This document shows positions 8,513 through 16,712 of a stretch of 64,000 bases of DNA, in pieces. Made by a program: the position numbers and the translations under genes. The stretch comes from Pedobacter sp. KBW06 (GTDB lineage Bacteria > Bacteroidota > Bacteroidia > Sphingobacteriales > Sphingobacteriaceae): contig NZ_QAJL01000001.1 of the NCBI RefSeq assembly GCF_003852525.1, forward strand, positions 1,749,268-1,813,267. Reading direction: 5' to 3'. How positions within the stretch are numbered: position 1 is the first letter of the stretch; every line of letters starts with the position of its first letter. The notes below the pieces were generated by a model. The model saw nothing but the letters and a program-made list of their open reading frames with translations, was not told the DNA's origin and searched no databases.

Positions 8513-10165
8513 TTAGAAGTTAATCAACGATTGTCCATCGTAGTTGGCAGGGATAACAACTCCTAAGAATTTAAGAATCGTTGCCGCAACGGAATATAAA
8601 TGCGGGGCACCTTTAAGATCTGTCGTTTTTTTAACAAAGACAGGCGCAGCAATATTCCCCCAGGTTGCTGTAAGGCCGTTATTTGTTTTGATCGTCAGCG
8701 CAGGGAGGCCAAGGCTTCCTACATAAACAGCCCCTGTACCATCATTCCCTTTCGCATAGATCAGCAAATCATTTTTGTTCGGATGATTTTCATTCAGGTC
8801 TGTAAAAGCATAGTTGCTGATGGCTGTTGCCCCAACCGCCGTTTTAAAAACACGGATTCCGGCGATGTTACCTGTAAAATTCGGATTATAAAGTCCTGTT
8901 CCATCCTGCCCAATCTTAAAAGCAGTACCACTTTGCAGGTCTCCAACCATGGAGATGTCCCCCTGAGCAACAGCCAATCCACCATCATACATCGTTACTT
9001 TTTGTAAAGTCCGGTTGACAACAATAGTTACATGATGCCAGTTCTGATCCCTAAGGTCAACACCGTCCACATCAAGCCTGTTCGTAGTCCCGTCTCCAAA
9101 GTTGGCCCTGATGGTTCCTCCATTATTTGAAATGATGATGCCTTTATTTCTTCCACTGGCCCAGTTTTTATTTCCGATGATGACAGGGTCACTGCTTACC
9201 GCCGTTGCCCGAACCCTGAATTCCAGGGTAAAGCTCCCGCCTGCACTGAGGTCAAGCCCGGATAATGCAGGCATTTCGGCATAAACATCCTTTTGGAAAT
9301 TCAGCGTATTTATGGTGTTGGGTTTGGTTTCGATGGTTATTTCTGGTTCTCCGGCAACCAGCTTTGGCGCAATCGCCTTATTGTTCAGGATAATAAAAGC
9401 ATTTTGCTCCTTATAGCTGCTTCCTCCATGGGAATTATCGCCTCCATGATCTGTGGCAACAACAATCAGCCAATCTTCATTTTTATAGTTAGCCCTTGCT
9501 TTAAGTGCTTTGATGATCCTTTCCACACGTTTATCTATCAAGGTAACTGCAGCAACATACTGCGGGGTTTCCGGTTTAAAGTTATAGGCATGACCGGCAT
9601 GGTCCACATCATCAAAATGGCTGAACAACACATCGGGATTATTCGTACCCAATTCATTGATGAGGCTTGCTTCGGTCTGGTTGTCGTCGGCTCCTTTTAT
9701 TTTGAAACTGACATCAGCAGTTGCAATAATTTTGTCGTTGATAGGTCCCCATGTAACAATTGATCCTGTTCTAGCTGTTGGAAGCGCCGTTTTTAAGGCA
9801 TGGAAAAATGAAGGATAGGTTCCAAAATCAGCATTTGCAAAAGAATTTTCATTTGCCTTGTGTTTGGCCACACCTGTTCCGGTTAATAAAGCAGCCCATC
9901 CGTTGGCACTCCAGGTTGGGATTTCTGCCAATGCGTTTGTACTCGTCCAGGAGCTATCCATTAAGGCTTTTAAAGTGGGTGCATTTGCTGCAGTAAGTGT
10001 TTTCCAGACCAGTCCGTCGATCCCGATGAACAATACTTTCCTTGGTTTAGGACTAACATCCATTCCCGGACTTTCGGTGGTGGTGTCCCGTTTACAACTG
10101 GAAATGGCTCCTGAAAAACAAAGGATGAGCAATAGAATAGTTTGAATTTGGTTTACCTTTCTCAT
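8513..10165 (-). CDS. Alkaline-phosphatase-superfamily lipoprotein (nucleotide pyrophosphatase/phosphodiesterase type) with inserted LamG-like domain
   Basis: 550 residues with a lipoprotein signal (lipobox I-S-S-C-K, Cys24). Metal and nucleophile motifs of the phosphodiesterase branch are present: G-I-D-G (Asp50), P-T-W-S-A-N-G-W-A-A-L-L-T-G with Ser86 at the nucleophile position, H-F-D-D-V-D-H-A-G-H and A-T-D-H-G-G. The catalytic fold is interrupted at about residues 290-450 by a concanavalin/LamG-like beta-sandwich (F-T-L-E-F-R-V-R-A..W-H-H-V-T-I-V-V-N), and resumes with the C-terminal S-V-A-A-T-I-L-K-F-L-G. It is expected at the outer membrane or periplasm hydrolysing phosphodiesters or phosphomonoesters; the insert probably binds a carbohydrate. 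Transcribed alone, with a terminator at 8459-8501. Confidence 0.8.
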   Translation of the reverse strand: MRKVNQIQTILLLILCFSGAISSCKRDTTTESPGMDVSPKPRKVLFIGIDGLVWKTLTAANAPTLKALMDSSWTSTNALAEIPTWSANGWAALLTGTGVAKHKANENSFANADFGTYPSFFHALKTALPTARTGSIVTWGPINDKIIATADVSFKIKGADDNQTEASLINELGTNNPDVLFSHFDDVDHAGHAYNFKPETPQYVAAVTLIDKRVERIIKALKARANYKNEDWLIVVATDHGGDNSHGGSSYKEQNAFIILNNKAIAPKLVAGEPEITIETKPNTINTLNFQKDVYAEMPALSGLDLSAGGSFTLEFRVRATAVSSDPVIIGNKNWASGRNKGIIISNNGGTIRANFGDGTTNRLDVDGVDLRDQNWHHVTIVVNRTLQKVTMYDGGLAVAQGDISMVGDLQSGTAFKIGQDGTGLYNPNFTGNIAGIRVFKTAVGATAISNYAFTDLNENHPNKNDLLIYAKGNDGTGAVYVGSLGLPALTIKTNNGLTATWGNIAAPVFVKKTTDLKGAPHLYSVAATILKFLGVVIPANYDGQSLINF

Positions 10166-10442
10166 AATTTTTTTGTGTTTATTTTGATTAAACAGCTCGT
10201 CTTTAATGGGATGATTAAAGAGATCAGTAGGTTAAAGATAAACATTTGTTTAGCAAAACTATACACATGTTTACAAACATTAACCGATTGATGATATTGG
10301 CTTCCCGTACTTAATATCCTGTTAACAATGGTAGTCCGGATCTTCTGAAAAAGGGTTTAAATCACGACCATCCTTTGTTAACCACAGCGAAATGTCATAT
10401 CTCATCCTTTCTTCCAAACCCTTATTTTCTCTTCGGTCGAAA
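10166..10442. other. Divergent promoter region
   Basis: This gap separates the leftward phosphodiesterase gene from the rightward gene at 10480. It is AT-rich and must hold two promoters, but no TTTG-N19-TAnnTTTG pair of full strength is evident. The right end carries the inverted repeat described at 10443-10478. Confidence 0.4.
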
Positions 10443-10478
10443 TGTTATCTTGTACTTAATATGAAAAACAAGATAACA
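10443..10478. promoter_or_regulatory. 11-bp perfect inverted repeat immediately before a start codon
   Basis: TGTTATCTTGT (10443-10453) and ACAAGATAACA (10468-10478) are exactly complementary, separated by 14 bases; the start codon begins at 10480. It could be an operator overlapping the core promoter, or a 5' UTR hairpin that hides the start. Confidence 0.6.
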
Positions 10479-10479
10479 C

Positions 10480-10968
10480 ATGGAAAAACATAAATTTTGG
10501 GGAGAAGTAGCGGAAGACTGGGCCGGTTTCTCTGCGGAAGAGACCTTCAGCATTCCACATTTCGAGCAGACAGTAACTGTATTTTTAGGAGAAGAGTTTG
10601 ATGAGGACGGAGAAGAGATCGATACGCCTCCGACCGCAGAAGAACTGAATGCTTATGAGCTAACCTTTTCCAGCTTTCTGGAACACCTGGATTCCATCAT
10701 CACTGAGGTCAAAGAACAAGCGTTCAACAGGTACCAGAAACTCTATGCGCATTACTTTGAGGATGAAGCAAAATCCGGAGAACCACCTTTAAACTTAAAT
10801 ACCCCGGGCAAACATTTTCAACATTTAAAAGAGATCAACTATATCCGGGTTCTCGGTGATCATACCCTGCAAATCGCAATCAGGTATGGCGTAGACACAG
10901 AACATGGATTGGAAATCAGGTTAGAAAACAACAAAATCGTTGCCATGGCAGGCATCGCTGAAACCTAA
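10480..10968 (+). CDS. Acidic cytosolic protein of unknown function (DUF6985/DUF2004-like?)
   Basis: I do not firmly recognise this 162-residue protein. It is strongly acidic (runs such as E-E-F-D-E-D-G-E-E-I-D) with no signal or membrane segment. The order beta-strand start, helical middle (F-L-E-H-L-D-S-I-I..Y-Q-K-L-Y-A-H-Y-F) and beta-rich C-terminus (L-Q-I-A-I-R-Y-G-V-D..G-L-E-I-R) recalls DUF6985/DUF2004 families of single-domain proteins; this is from memory and weak. No terminator separates it from the DapB-like gene 48 bp downstream, so they may be co-transcribed. A perfect 11-bp inverted repeat lies directly before the start. Confidence 0.6.
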   Translation: MEKHKFWGEVAEDWAGFSAEETFSIPHFEQTVTVFLGEEFDEDGEEIDTPPTAEELNAYELTFSSFLEHLDSIITEVKEQAFNRYQKLYAHYFEDEAKSGEPPLNLNTPGKHFQHLKEINYIRVLGDHTLQIAIRYGVDTEHGLEIRLENNKIVAMAGIAET

Positions 10969-11016
10969 GTATCGACCGTTATCAGCAACGAAAAATCAAA
11001 ATTTAATTTAGAACAG

Positions 11017-11829
11017 ATGGCAAATCAACCAAAGATAAAAGTATGTGTAGCCGGAGCAACCGGATGGGCAGGCTCAGAACTCGCCAAAGCAATTGCAGTT
11101 TCGGAAGAACTGGAGCTGGTGGCAGCAATTTCCCGCCAGCATGCCGGAAAAAGTTTAAATGAGGTATTGGATCTCTCAGGTAACAAAATCCCTGTTTTCG
11201 CGACGATAGAAGAGGCTTTAACCGTTCCCTGTGATGTTTTGGTGGAATACACCAAAGCCGGCATTGCAAAACATCATATCCTGACGGCCATTGCCAAAGG
11301 TGTAAATGTAGTAGTGGGAACCTCCGGCCTGACTGATGAAGATTATGAAGAAATAGGAATCAAAGCTGCAGCGCATCAGCAATCCGTACTTGCAGTCGGC
11401 AATTTTGCAATCAGTGTGGTACTGTTAAATAAGTTTGCAGAAATGGCAGCACGATACATGTCGAACTGGGAAATCATCGATTATGCCAGTGCCGGAAAAA
11501 TTGATGCTCCAAGTGGAAGTGCCAGAGAATTGGCGTACCGCTTATCGCAGGTTAAAAAACAGGAATTACAAGTTCCCGTTGAGCACACACAAGGTGTAAA
11601 AGAAACCAGGGGAGCAGACTTAAACGGCACCCGGGTTCATTCCCTGAGGCTTCCCGGATTTGTAATTTCGCTGGAGACCATATTTGGCATGCCTGATGAA
11701 AAACTGACTTTGAAACATGAGGCAGGCAACAGCGCTAAACCTTATGTAACAGGTGCTTTTCTGGCCATCAAAAAGGTCAGCTCCTTTACAGGACTGAAAA
11801 GAGGCCTGGATAGCGTAATGGATTTATAA
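11017..11829 (+). CDS. DapB-type dihydrodipicolinate-reductase homologue lacking the catalytic His pair
   Basis: The 270-residue protein has the N-terminal Rossmann fold (V-A-G-A-T-G-W-A-G, residues 11-19), V-G-T-S-G-L-T (100-106) and the substrate loop K-I-D-A-P-S-G-S (161-168) of 4-hydroxy-tetrahydrodipicolinate reductase. Canonical enzymes have E-A-H-H-R-H-K before D-A-P-S-G; here the string is D-Y-A-S-A-G-K, so His159 and His160 (E. coli numbering) become Ala157 and Ser158 while the Lys is kept. A reductase acting on another imine or cyclic substrate, rather than lysine biosynthesis, is therefore plausible. It sits away from other lysine genes, between an unknown acidic protein and an SDR. 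Confidence 0.75.
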   Translation: MANQPKIKVCVAGATGWAGSELAKAIAVSEELELVAAISRQHAGKSLNEVLDLSGNKIPVFATIEEALTVPCDVLVEYTKAGIAKHHILTAIAKGVNVVVGTSGLTDEDYEEIGIKAAAHQQSVLAVGNFAISVVLLNKFAEMAARYMSNWEIIDYASAGKIDAPSGSARELAYRLSQVKKQELQVPVEHTQGVKETRGADLNGTRVHSLRLPGFVISLETIFGMPDEKLTLKHEAGNSAKPYVTGAFLAIKKVSSFTGLKRGLDSVMDL

Positions 11830-11836
11830 CAAGAGC

Positions 11837-11903
11837 TGAGCTTTTCAACAAAATAGATTGAGCTTTTTAACAAAGCGCCGCCCTCCCATCCTGTATACCT
11901 TTG
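11837..11903 (+). promoter_or_regulatory. Promoter with AraC-type direct repeats for the SDR gene
   Basis: Two 16-bp direct repeats, TGAGCTTTTCAACAAA (11837-11852) and TGAGCTTTTTAACAAA (11859-11874), differ at one base and start exactly 22 bp apart, i.e. on the same helix face. They are followed 21 bp later by a Bacteroidota -7 box TACCTTTG (11896-11903), but no -33 TTTG is seen, which suggests an activator-dependent promoter. The AraC-family gene at 12907 is the obvious candidate regulator. Confidence 0.6.
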
Positions 11904-11942
11904 CTTTAACAAATTCAGAACCATTAAACAACAATATAACTG

Positions 11943-12830
11943 ATGAAAAAAGTTTGGTTTATTACAGGCAGTTCCAGGGGACTGGGACGGAGCCTTACAG
12001 CGGCGGTACTGGCAAATGGCGATTATGTTGCCGCAACAGCCAGGAAACCGGAACAATTAAATGAACTGGTTGAAAAATATCCGGATCAGATTTACCCTAT
12101 ACAGCTTGATGTTACAGAATACGATGAGGTCTATCAATCTGTAGTTGCTGCTGTGGCCCATTTCGGAAGAATTGATGTCCTGGTAAACAATGCCGGATTC
12201 GGTATTACCGGGGCCGCAGAAGCCTTTACCGATCAGCAAGTCCGCAGTCAGCTGGAAACCAATTTATATGCGCCTATAGAAATCACCCGTGCAGTATTGC
12301 CATACATGCGTCAACAAGGCTCCGGAAGAATCCTTCAAATCAGCTCTGTCGGCGGACGGGTTGGCGGACCAGGCCTGACTATATACCAGGCTGCAAAATT
12401 TGGATTGGGAGGTTTTTCAGAAGCATTGGCAAAAGAAGTTTCTCCTCTTGGCATTCATGTTACCTGTATAGAACCTGGCGGATTCCGCACAGACTGGGGA
12501 ACTGAATCGATGAGCTTTGCCCGCGAAATAGCAGGATATGAACCTACAGTTGGCCGCATGTCGGAATTTCTGAGCAGTGGCAATTATGTTCCAATGGGAG
12601 ATCCTGATAAAGCAGCAAAAGTGATGATCGACCTTGTGGATCACCCAAAACCACCCATACACCTGATTCTTGGCAGCGAGGCCATCTCTATTGTAAAAGG
12701 TGCTGAGGCAGCAAAAAAAGCAGAACTTGAACAATGGGAAAGCATCAGCATTTCTACCGATCACCAGCAAGCCGTAAATTTCCTGGAAAGCCCGGAGGGA
12801 AAATTAATATCCGAGCTAAAGAATTACTAA
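11943..12830 (+). CDS. Short-chain dehydrogenase/reductase, classical type
   Basis: 295 residues with the Rossmann motif T-G-S-S-R-G-L-G (8-15), N-N-A-G (about 88-91) and the catalytic Ser (I-S-S-V-G-G) and Y-Q-A-A-K pair; C-terminal extension of about 50 residues beyond the core. Family members oxidise or reduce alcohols and ketones with NAD(P); R at position 12 and A-R-K after strand 2 suggest NADPH. Substrate unknown. The promoter in front bears AraC-type direct repeats and an AraC-family gene follows after a terminator, a common inducible SDR arrangement in this phylum. Confidence 0.85.
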   Translation: MKKVWFITGSSRGLGRSLTAAVLANGDYVAATARKPEQLNELVEKYPDQIYPIQLDVTEYDEVYQSVVAAVAHFGRIDVLVNNAGFGITGAAEAFTDQQVRSQLETNLYAPIEITRAVLPYMRQQGSGRILQISSVGGRVGGPGLTIYQAAKFGLGGFSEALAKEVSPLGIHVTCIEPGGFRTDWGTESMSFAREIAGYEPTVGRMSEFLSSGNYVPMGDPDKAAKVMIDLVDHPKPPIHLILGSEAISIVKGAEAAKKAELEQWESISISTDHQQAVNFLESPEGKLISELKNY

Positions 12831-12839
12831 AAGCAAAAC

Positions 12840-12886
12840 CGGGCTATCTGAACTGACATTTTCAGGATAGCCCGATTCTGTTTACT
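12840..12886 (+). terminator. Terminator after the SDR gene
   Basis: CGGGCTATC-TGAA (12840-12852) pairs with TTCA-GGATAGCCCG (12861-12874) with one bulged base; an ATTCTGTTTACTTTT tract follows. Confidence 0.7.
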
Positions 12887-12906
12887 TTTATATAGGATTA
12901 ATTCAG

Positions 12907-13725
12907 ATGCCCCAGCAAGAAGAAAAAAAGAAATATCCGGATATTATGGTTTCCTGCTATATGCAGAAAAGCAGGTCAGGAGAACAGTTCGTTGCCGAGC
13001 ATAGCCTTGGCTATAATATCTCCGGAACAATGGAGGTCTTTATCGATGGAAAGACACAAATCTTTAAAGAAGGCGAACTCCGGTTTTTCAGAAGAAACCG
13101 TCTGGCCAGATTTTCAAAACAACCTCCTCCGGGAGGTATATTTCAATCGGTTACCATCTTTCTAGACCAGCAAATGTTACGTGGAATCAGTGCAGAGCAT
13201 CAACTCCAGGCCAAAGGACTGTATTGCGGAGACAATGCATTGCTCTTAAAACCAAATCCTTTGTTCAGGAATTATATGGATTCCCTGACCCCCTACCTGG
13301 ATGAAGCCAGGCCACTCAATAAAGCTTTGACAAGTTTGAAGGTAAAGGAAGCAGTCATGATTTTACTCGAAACCAATCCGGCACTGCAAGACGTTTTATT
13401 TGATTTCAATGAACCTGGAAAAATTGACCTGGAGGCTTATATGACTGAACATTACAAATTTAATGTCGACCTGAACCGCTATGCTTACCTCACAGGAAGA
13501 AGCCTCGCTACCTTTAAAAGAGATTTCGAAAAGATCTTTAATACCTCGCCCAACAAATGGCTTCAACAGCAACGTTTACAGGATGCCTACTTTTTAATCA
13601 AAGAAAAAGGTGTAAAGGTCTCCGACGTTTACCTGGATGTCGGTTTTAAAGACCTCTCTCATTTTTCCTTTGCTTTTAAGAAAACCTATGGCATTACCCC
13701 CTCTAAACTGAGTTTACAGGTTTGA
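12907..13725 (+). CDS. AraC-family transcriptional regulator
   Basis: 272 residues: an N-terminal cupin-like sensing domain (about 1-165; H-S-L-G-Y-N-I-S-G-T-M-E) and a C-terminal double helix-turn-helix (about 175-272). The second HTH has Y-L-D-V-G-F-K-D-L-S-H-F-S-F-A-F-K-K-T-Y-G-I-T-P, the AraC/XylS signature. The layout matches ExsA-like regulators common in Bacteroidota next to SDR genes. It most likely activates the upstream SDR promoter through the 22-bp-spaced direct repeats; the effector is unknown. Confidence 0.88.
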   Translation: MPQQEEKKKYPDIMVSCYMQKSRSGEQFVAEHSLGYNISGTMEVFIDGKTQIFKEGELRFFRRNRLARFSKQPPPGGIFQSVTIFLDQQMLRGISAEHQLQAKGLYCGDNALLLKPNPLFRNYMDSLTPYLDEARPLNKALTSLKVKEAVMILLETNPALQDVLFDFNEPGKIDLEAYMTEHYKFNVDLNRYAYLTGRSLATFKRDFEKIFNTSPNKWLQQQRLQDAYFLIKEKGVKVSDVYLDVGFKDLSHFSFAFKKTYGITPSKLSLQV

Positions 13726-13775
13726 TGCCCTGGCCTCCTTAAAACAATAAGCGAAATTTCCTGTTCCCATTATAT

Positions 13776-14864
13776 ATGCGCAAATTTCTACAAAGGCTGC
13801 TTACCGGGCCGATCATCAGACTGGCCAATAAATACTCCTCCAGACCGGATCAGCAACGGGTGCATGAAGCTTTAACAGCCTTGTTCAATAAGATCCAAAA
13901 AGAACCCGGCAAGCGTGGCCAGCTCATTGATTTCGACCAATCTGCCAGGCTCATCATCTTTTCCGATCAGCATAAAGGCAGCAGGAATTACAGTGATGAC
14001 TTTGCCCTTTCCGAAAAGAACTACCTTGCGGCACTCCAGTATTACAATGAACAAGATTACCTTTTTTGCAGTTTGGGCGACAGCGAAGAGCTTTGGAAAA
14101 ATACGCTTCTCGGTGTCATCAGGAACAACAAAGCGACCTTTGAACAGGAAAAGTTATTTCTAAAAAGAAATGCTTTCATTAAAATATTTGGCAACCATGA
14201 CCTGTATTGGGACAATGATCCCCTTGCAGGTTTTACCCTTGAAAAGGTTTATGGGCAAAAGATAAAAATCTATGAGGGTGTCATTTTGCGCATCCCCATT
14301 AAAGATCAATTGTTGTCGGTCTTTATGACCCACGGCCATCAGGGAGACCTGCAAAGCGATGGAAACTGGTTTAGCAAATGGTTTGTTTCCAATATCTGGG
14401 GTCCGCTCCAGGCCTACCTGCGCATTAATCCAAATACTCCGGCCTTCGACAATCAATTGAAATCTGCACACAATGCCATTATGTACGACTGGACGGCAAA
14501 GCAATCGGGACTTGCTCTGATTACCGGGCATACCCATCAGCCGGTATTCAATTCTTTAACTCACCTGGAACGGACTTATATCCGGCTGGAAGCCGCAAAG
14601 AAAAAAGGCGATGAGGCAGAAATCCAAAAGATAACCGCAGAACTGGCGGCGGGAAAAATCAGCGGAGACACTTCTCCGAGATTGGATTATTCTAAAAATA
14701 CCTATTTTAATACGGGTTGCTGCTGTTTTAACGATGGAGACATTACCGGAATAGAACTGGAGGGCGGAAAAATCAAACTCGTCAAATGGAAATTCAACCC
14801 CCAATCAGGTCCTGCACGCATTATTCTGGAAGAAACAGAATTAGCGCACTTATTAGATGCCTGA
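13776..14864 (+). CDS. Calcineurin-like metallophosphoesterase, cytosolic
   Basis: 362 residues without a signal peptide. The dimetal motifs appear in order: F-S-D-Q-H-K-G (Asp64, His66), L-G-D-S-E-E, F-G-N-H-D-L-Y, T-H-G-H-Q-G-D and G-H-T-H-Q-P. This is the phosphoesterase fold used on nucleotides, sugar phosphates or UDP-diacylglucosamine; the large insert between the third and fourth motifs does not let me choose. An unusual Cys-Cys-Cys triplet (T-G-C-C-C-F-N) lies near the C-terminus. Convergent with the AlkB-like gene, only 10 bp apart. Confidence 0.82.
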   Translation: MRKFLQRLLTGPIIRLANKYSSRPDQQRVHEALTALFNKIQKEPGKRGQLIDFDQSARLIIFSDQHKGSRNYSDDFALSEKNYLAALQYYNEQDYLFCSLGDSEELWKNTLLGVIRNNKATFEQEKLFLKRNAFIKIFGNHDLYWDNDPLAGFTLEKVYGQKIKIYEGVILRIPIKDQLLSVFMTHGHQGDLQSDGNWFSKWFVSNIWGPLQAYLRINPNTPAFDNQLKSAHNAIMYDWTAKQSGLALITGHTHQPVFNSLTHLERTYIRLEAAKKKGDEAEIQKITAELAAGKISGDTSPRLDYSKNTYFNTGCCCFNDGDITGIELEGGKIKLVKWKFNPQSGPARIILEETELAHLLDA

Positions 14865-14874
14865 TTGCAGCCTC

Positions 14875-15483
14875 CTAAATCACCACCCTAAAGGTGAGGT
14901 TCAGTCTTCCTTTCATTGGCTTGCCGGACTTCGCAATGCGATGGTCCCAGTTGGCCTGTAAATCACCTTTCATGATCAGTAATGAACCATGTTCCAGCCT
15001 TATGGAATACTTCAGACGATGGTCTGTCTTGTTACGAATGTCAAAATTACGGACTTGTCCGAAGCTGACTGATGCGATCACCGGATGAGTGCCCAGTGCT
15101 TTTTCATTGTCGCTATGCCAGGCCACCGAATCATTCCCATCCCTGTAATAATTCAGAAGTACACTGTTAAAAGAAATTCCGGCAATCAATTCCACTTTTC
15201 GCCGAATCATGAGCAGGTCTGCTGTCCAGGGTAAAGGAGCCGATTTCCCCAGTATGGTATAATTGTAGGCTTCCGGATCACCATACCATGCAGTTAATCT
15301 CGGCGTAATCACCTCTTTATCATACATTTTTACGATCCGATGTTTCCATTCCGAATCCCTGATCAACCGTTCCATCAGGTTTTCGCCCTCTTCCTCCTGA
15401 AATAGCTCCGGACGATAATCCAGTAACGAAACCGGTAATCCAGGTGTTTGTCCCTCTTCCTTAAAAAAGCTCAATTGCTCCAT
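14875..15483 (-). CDS. AlkB-like 2-oxoglutarate/Fe(II) dioxygenase
   Basis: 202 residues. The C-terminal half carries the iron ligands W-H-S-D-N-E (H-x-D) and W-D-H-R-I (distal His), and the 2-oxoglutarate Arg in R-L-N-L-T-F-R. Upstream L-N-Y-Y-R-D-G-N-D-S-V-A-W-H is the AlkB family N-Y-Y-x-D-G-x-D hallmark. Family members reverse N-alkyl damage in DNA or RNA bases; the short N-terminus resembles ALKBH2/3-type bacterial homologues. Stand-alone gene, upstream of a divergent regulator-like gene. Confidence 0.88.
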   Translation of the reverse strand: MEQLSFFKEEGQTPGLPVSLLDYRPELFQEEEGENLMERLIRDSEWKHRIVKMYDKEVITPRLTAWYGDPEAYNYTILGKSAPLPWTADLLMIRRKVELIAGISFNSVLLNYYRDGNDSVAWHSDNEKALGTHPVIASVSFGQVRNFDIRNKTDHRLKYSIRLEHGSLLIMKGDLQANWDHRIAKSGKPMKGRLNLTFRVVI

Positions 15484-15644
15484 TTTCTCCTTTTTTTGAA
15501 ATTCAGCTCCGCAATTTACTAAAAATATTAGTAAATAAAAATTACCTCCGGAATTGTCAAAATTCCCCCTCGCATTTGTCGCGTTTACACAGTTCGGTTT
15601 TTAGCTCCAATCACTAAGTTTGTATAGACCAACAGCAAGATATC

Positions 15645-16052
15645 ATGGAAAAATATAACTTAGACAAGGACCTTAAAATCTTTTACGTTACCGCATCCTC
15701 CTTTCCCCAGGGGATTCCTGCAGCCTACCAGGAGCTGGGAAAACGGGTTCCTTTGAACATAGGACGAACACTTTATGGCGTTTCAAGACCGGAAGGCGGA
15801 CCCATCATTTACCGGGCTGGAGTAGAAGAATCTTATGAAGGGGAGGCAGAAGAATATGGTTGTGATTCTTTAATTCTGAAAAAAGGCACTTATATCAGTT
15901 CTGTCATGAAAGATTACATGAAGGCACCGGAACTCATTGGCTGTGAATTCAAAGCACTACTGGACAGCCCTGGTCTGGACCCGCAGGGCTACTGCGTAGA
16001 AGTATACCTGAGCAATGTTGAAGTCCGGTGCATGATCAGAATGGAAGCTTAG
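15645..16052 (+). CDS. GyrI-like / effector-binding-domain protein
   Basis: 135 residues forming a single SHS2-like ligand-binding module: V-T-A-S-S-F-P-Q-G-I-P start, Y-G-V-S-R-P-E middle, L-K-K-G-T-Y-I-S and a terminal E-V-Y-L-S-N-V-E-V-R-C. This pattern matches stand-alone GyrI-like small-molecule-binding proteins, often labelled transcriptional regulators although no DNA-binding domain is present here. It is followed 38 bp downstream by an acetyltransferase gene. Confidence 0.65.
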   Translation: MEKYNLDKDLKIFYVTASSFPQGIPAAYQELGKRVPLNIGRTLYGVSRPEGGPIIYRAGVEESYEGEAEEYGCDSLILKKGTYISSVMKDYMKAPELIGCEFKALLDSPGLDPQGYCVEVYLSNVEVRCMIRMEA

Positions 16053-16090
16053 CTATTGCTGAGTTCATAAAATCGGCCTATCTTCATCAA

Positions 16091-16657
16091 ATGAGAACAG
16101 AGAAAGAGAAAATGATTGCAGGCGAGCCTTATATCGCCGGAGATGAAACATTGACACAGGAACGTTTGCATTGTAAACAGCTATTGTATGAACTCAATAT
16201 AAAAGAATACATCATGAGCGAAAAAGGAAAAGCCATTTTAGCCCGGCTGATCCCTAATGCGCCAAAAAGTTTGTACATCGAACCTCCTTTCTTTTGTGAT
16301 TACGGCTACAATATCTTTTGCGGAGAGAACGTGTACTTTAACGTGAACTGTGTGGTATTGGATGGCATGCCCGTTAAGATTGGCAGCAATGTGTTTTTTG
16401 CACCTGGTGTACAGCTCTATACCGCTTCTCATCCTTTAGATGCAGAACTGCGAAAAAGTGTGGAGTTTTCCAAACCCATTACCATTGGCGACGATTGCTG
16501 GATTGGCGGCGGGGCGATCATTTGTCCGGGTGTAACCATTGGAAACAGGTGTGTGATCGGGGCCGGTTCAGTAGTTACCAAAGACATTCCTGACGATTCC
16601 CTCGCTGTGGGAAATCCCGCACAGGTCAAAAGAAAGATCCTTCCTGAAGCTAAATAA
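16091..16657 (+). CDS. Maltose O-acetyltransferase-type sugar acetyltransferase
   Basis: 188 residues from the ATG at 16091; a longer frame starting from GTG at 16028 would overlap the preceding gene and adds nothing family-like. M-I-A-G-E-P-Y-I-A-G-D-E-T-L is the NodL/Maa/LacA N-terminal motif, followed by left-handed beta-helix hexapeptide repeats and the catalytic His in Y-T-A-S-H-P-L-D. It transfers acetyl from acetyl-CoA to a sugar hydroxyl. Probably the second gene of a two-gene unit with the GyrI-like gene. Confidence 0.88.
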   Translation: MRTEKEKMIAGEPYIAGDETLTQERLHCKQLLYELNIKEYIMSEKGKAILARLIPNAPKSLYIEPPFFCDYGYNIFCGENVYFNVNCVVLDGMPVKIGSNVFFAPGVQLYTASHPLDAELRKSVEFSKPITIGDDCWIGGGAIICPGVTIGNRCVIGAGSVVTKDIPDDSLAVGNPAQVKRKILPEAK

Positions 16658-16661
16658 AAAA

Positions 16662-16692
16662 GAGGCTGATCATAAATTTATGATACAGCCTC
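16662..16692 (-). terminator. Terminator at the end of the sulfatase operon (shared with the convergent acetyltransferase gene)
   Basis: GAGGCTG (16662-16668) and CAGCCTC (16686-16692) flank an inner AT palindrome ATCATAAATTTATGAT. Read leftward the hairpin ends in a T6 tract (16656-16661 in complement), suiting the sulfatase gene that stops at 16713. Confidence 0.75.
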
Positions 16693-16712
16693 CGTTCTTA
16701 GTTTAGGTAGTT

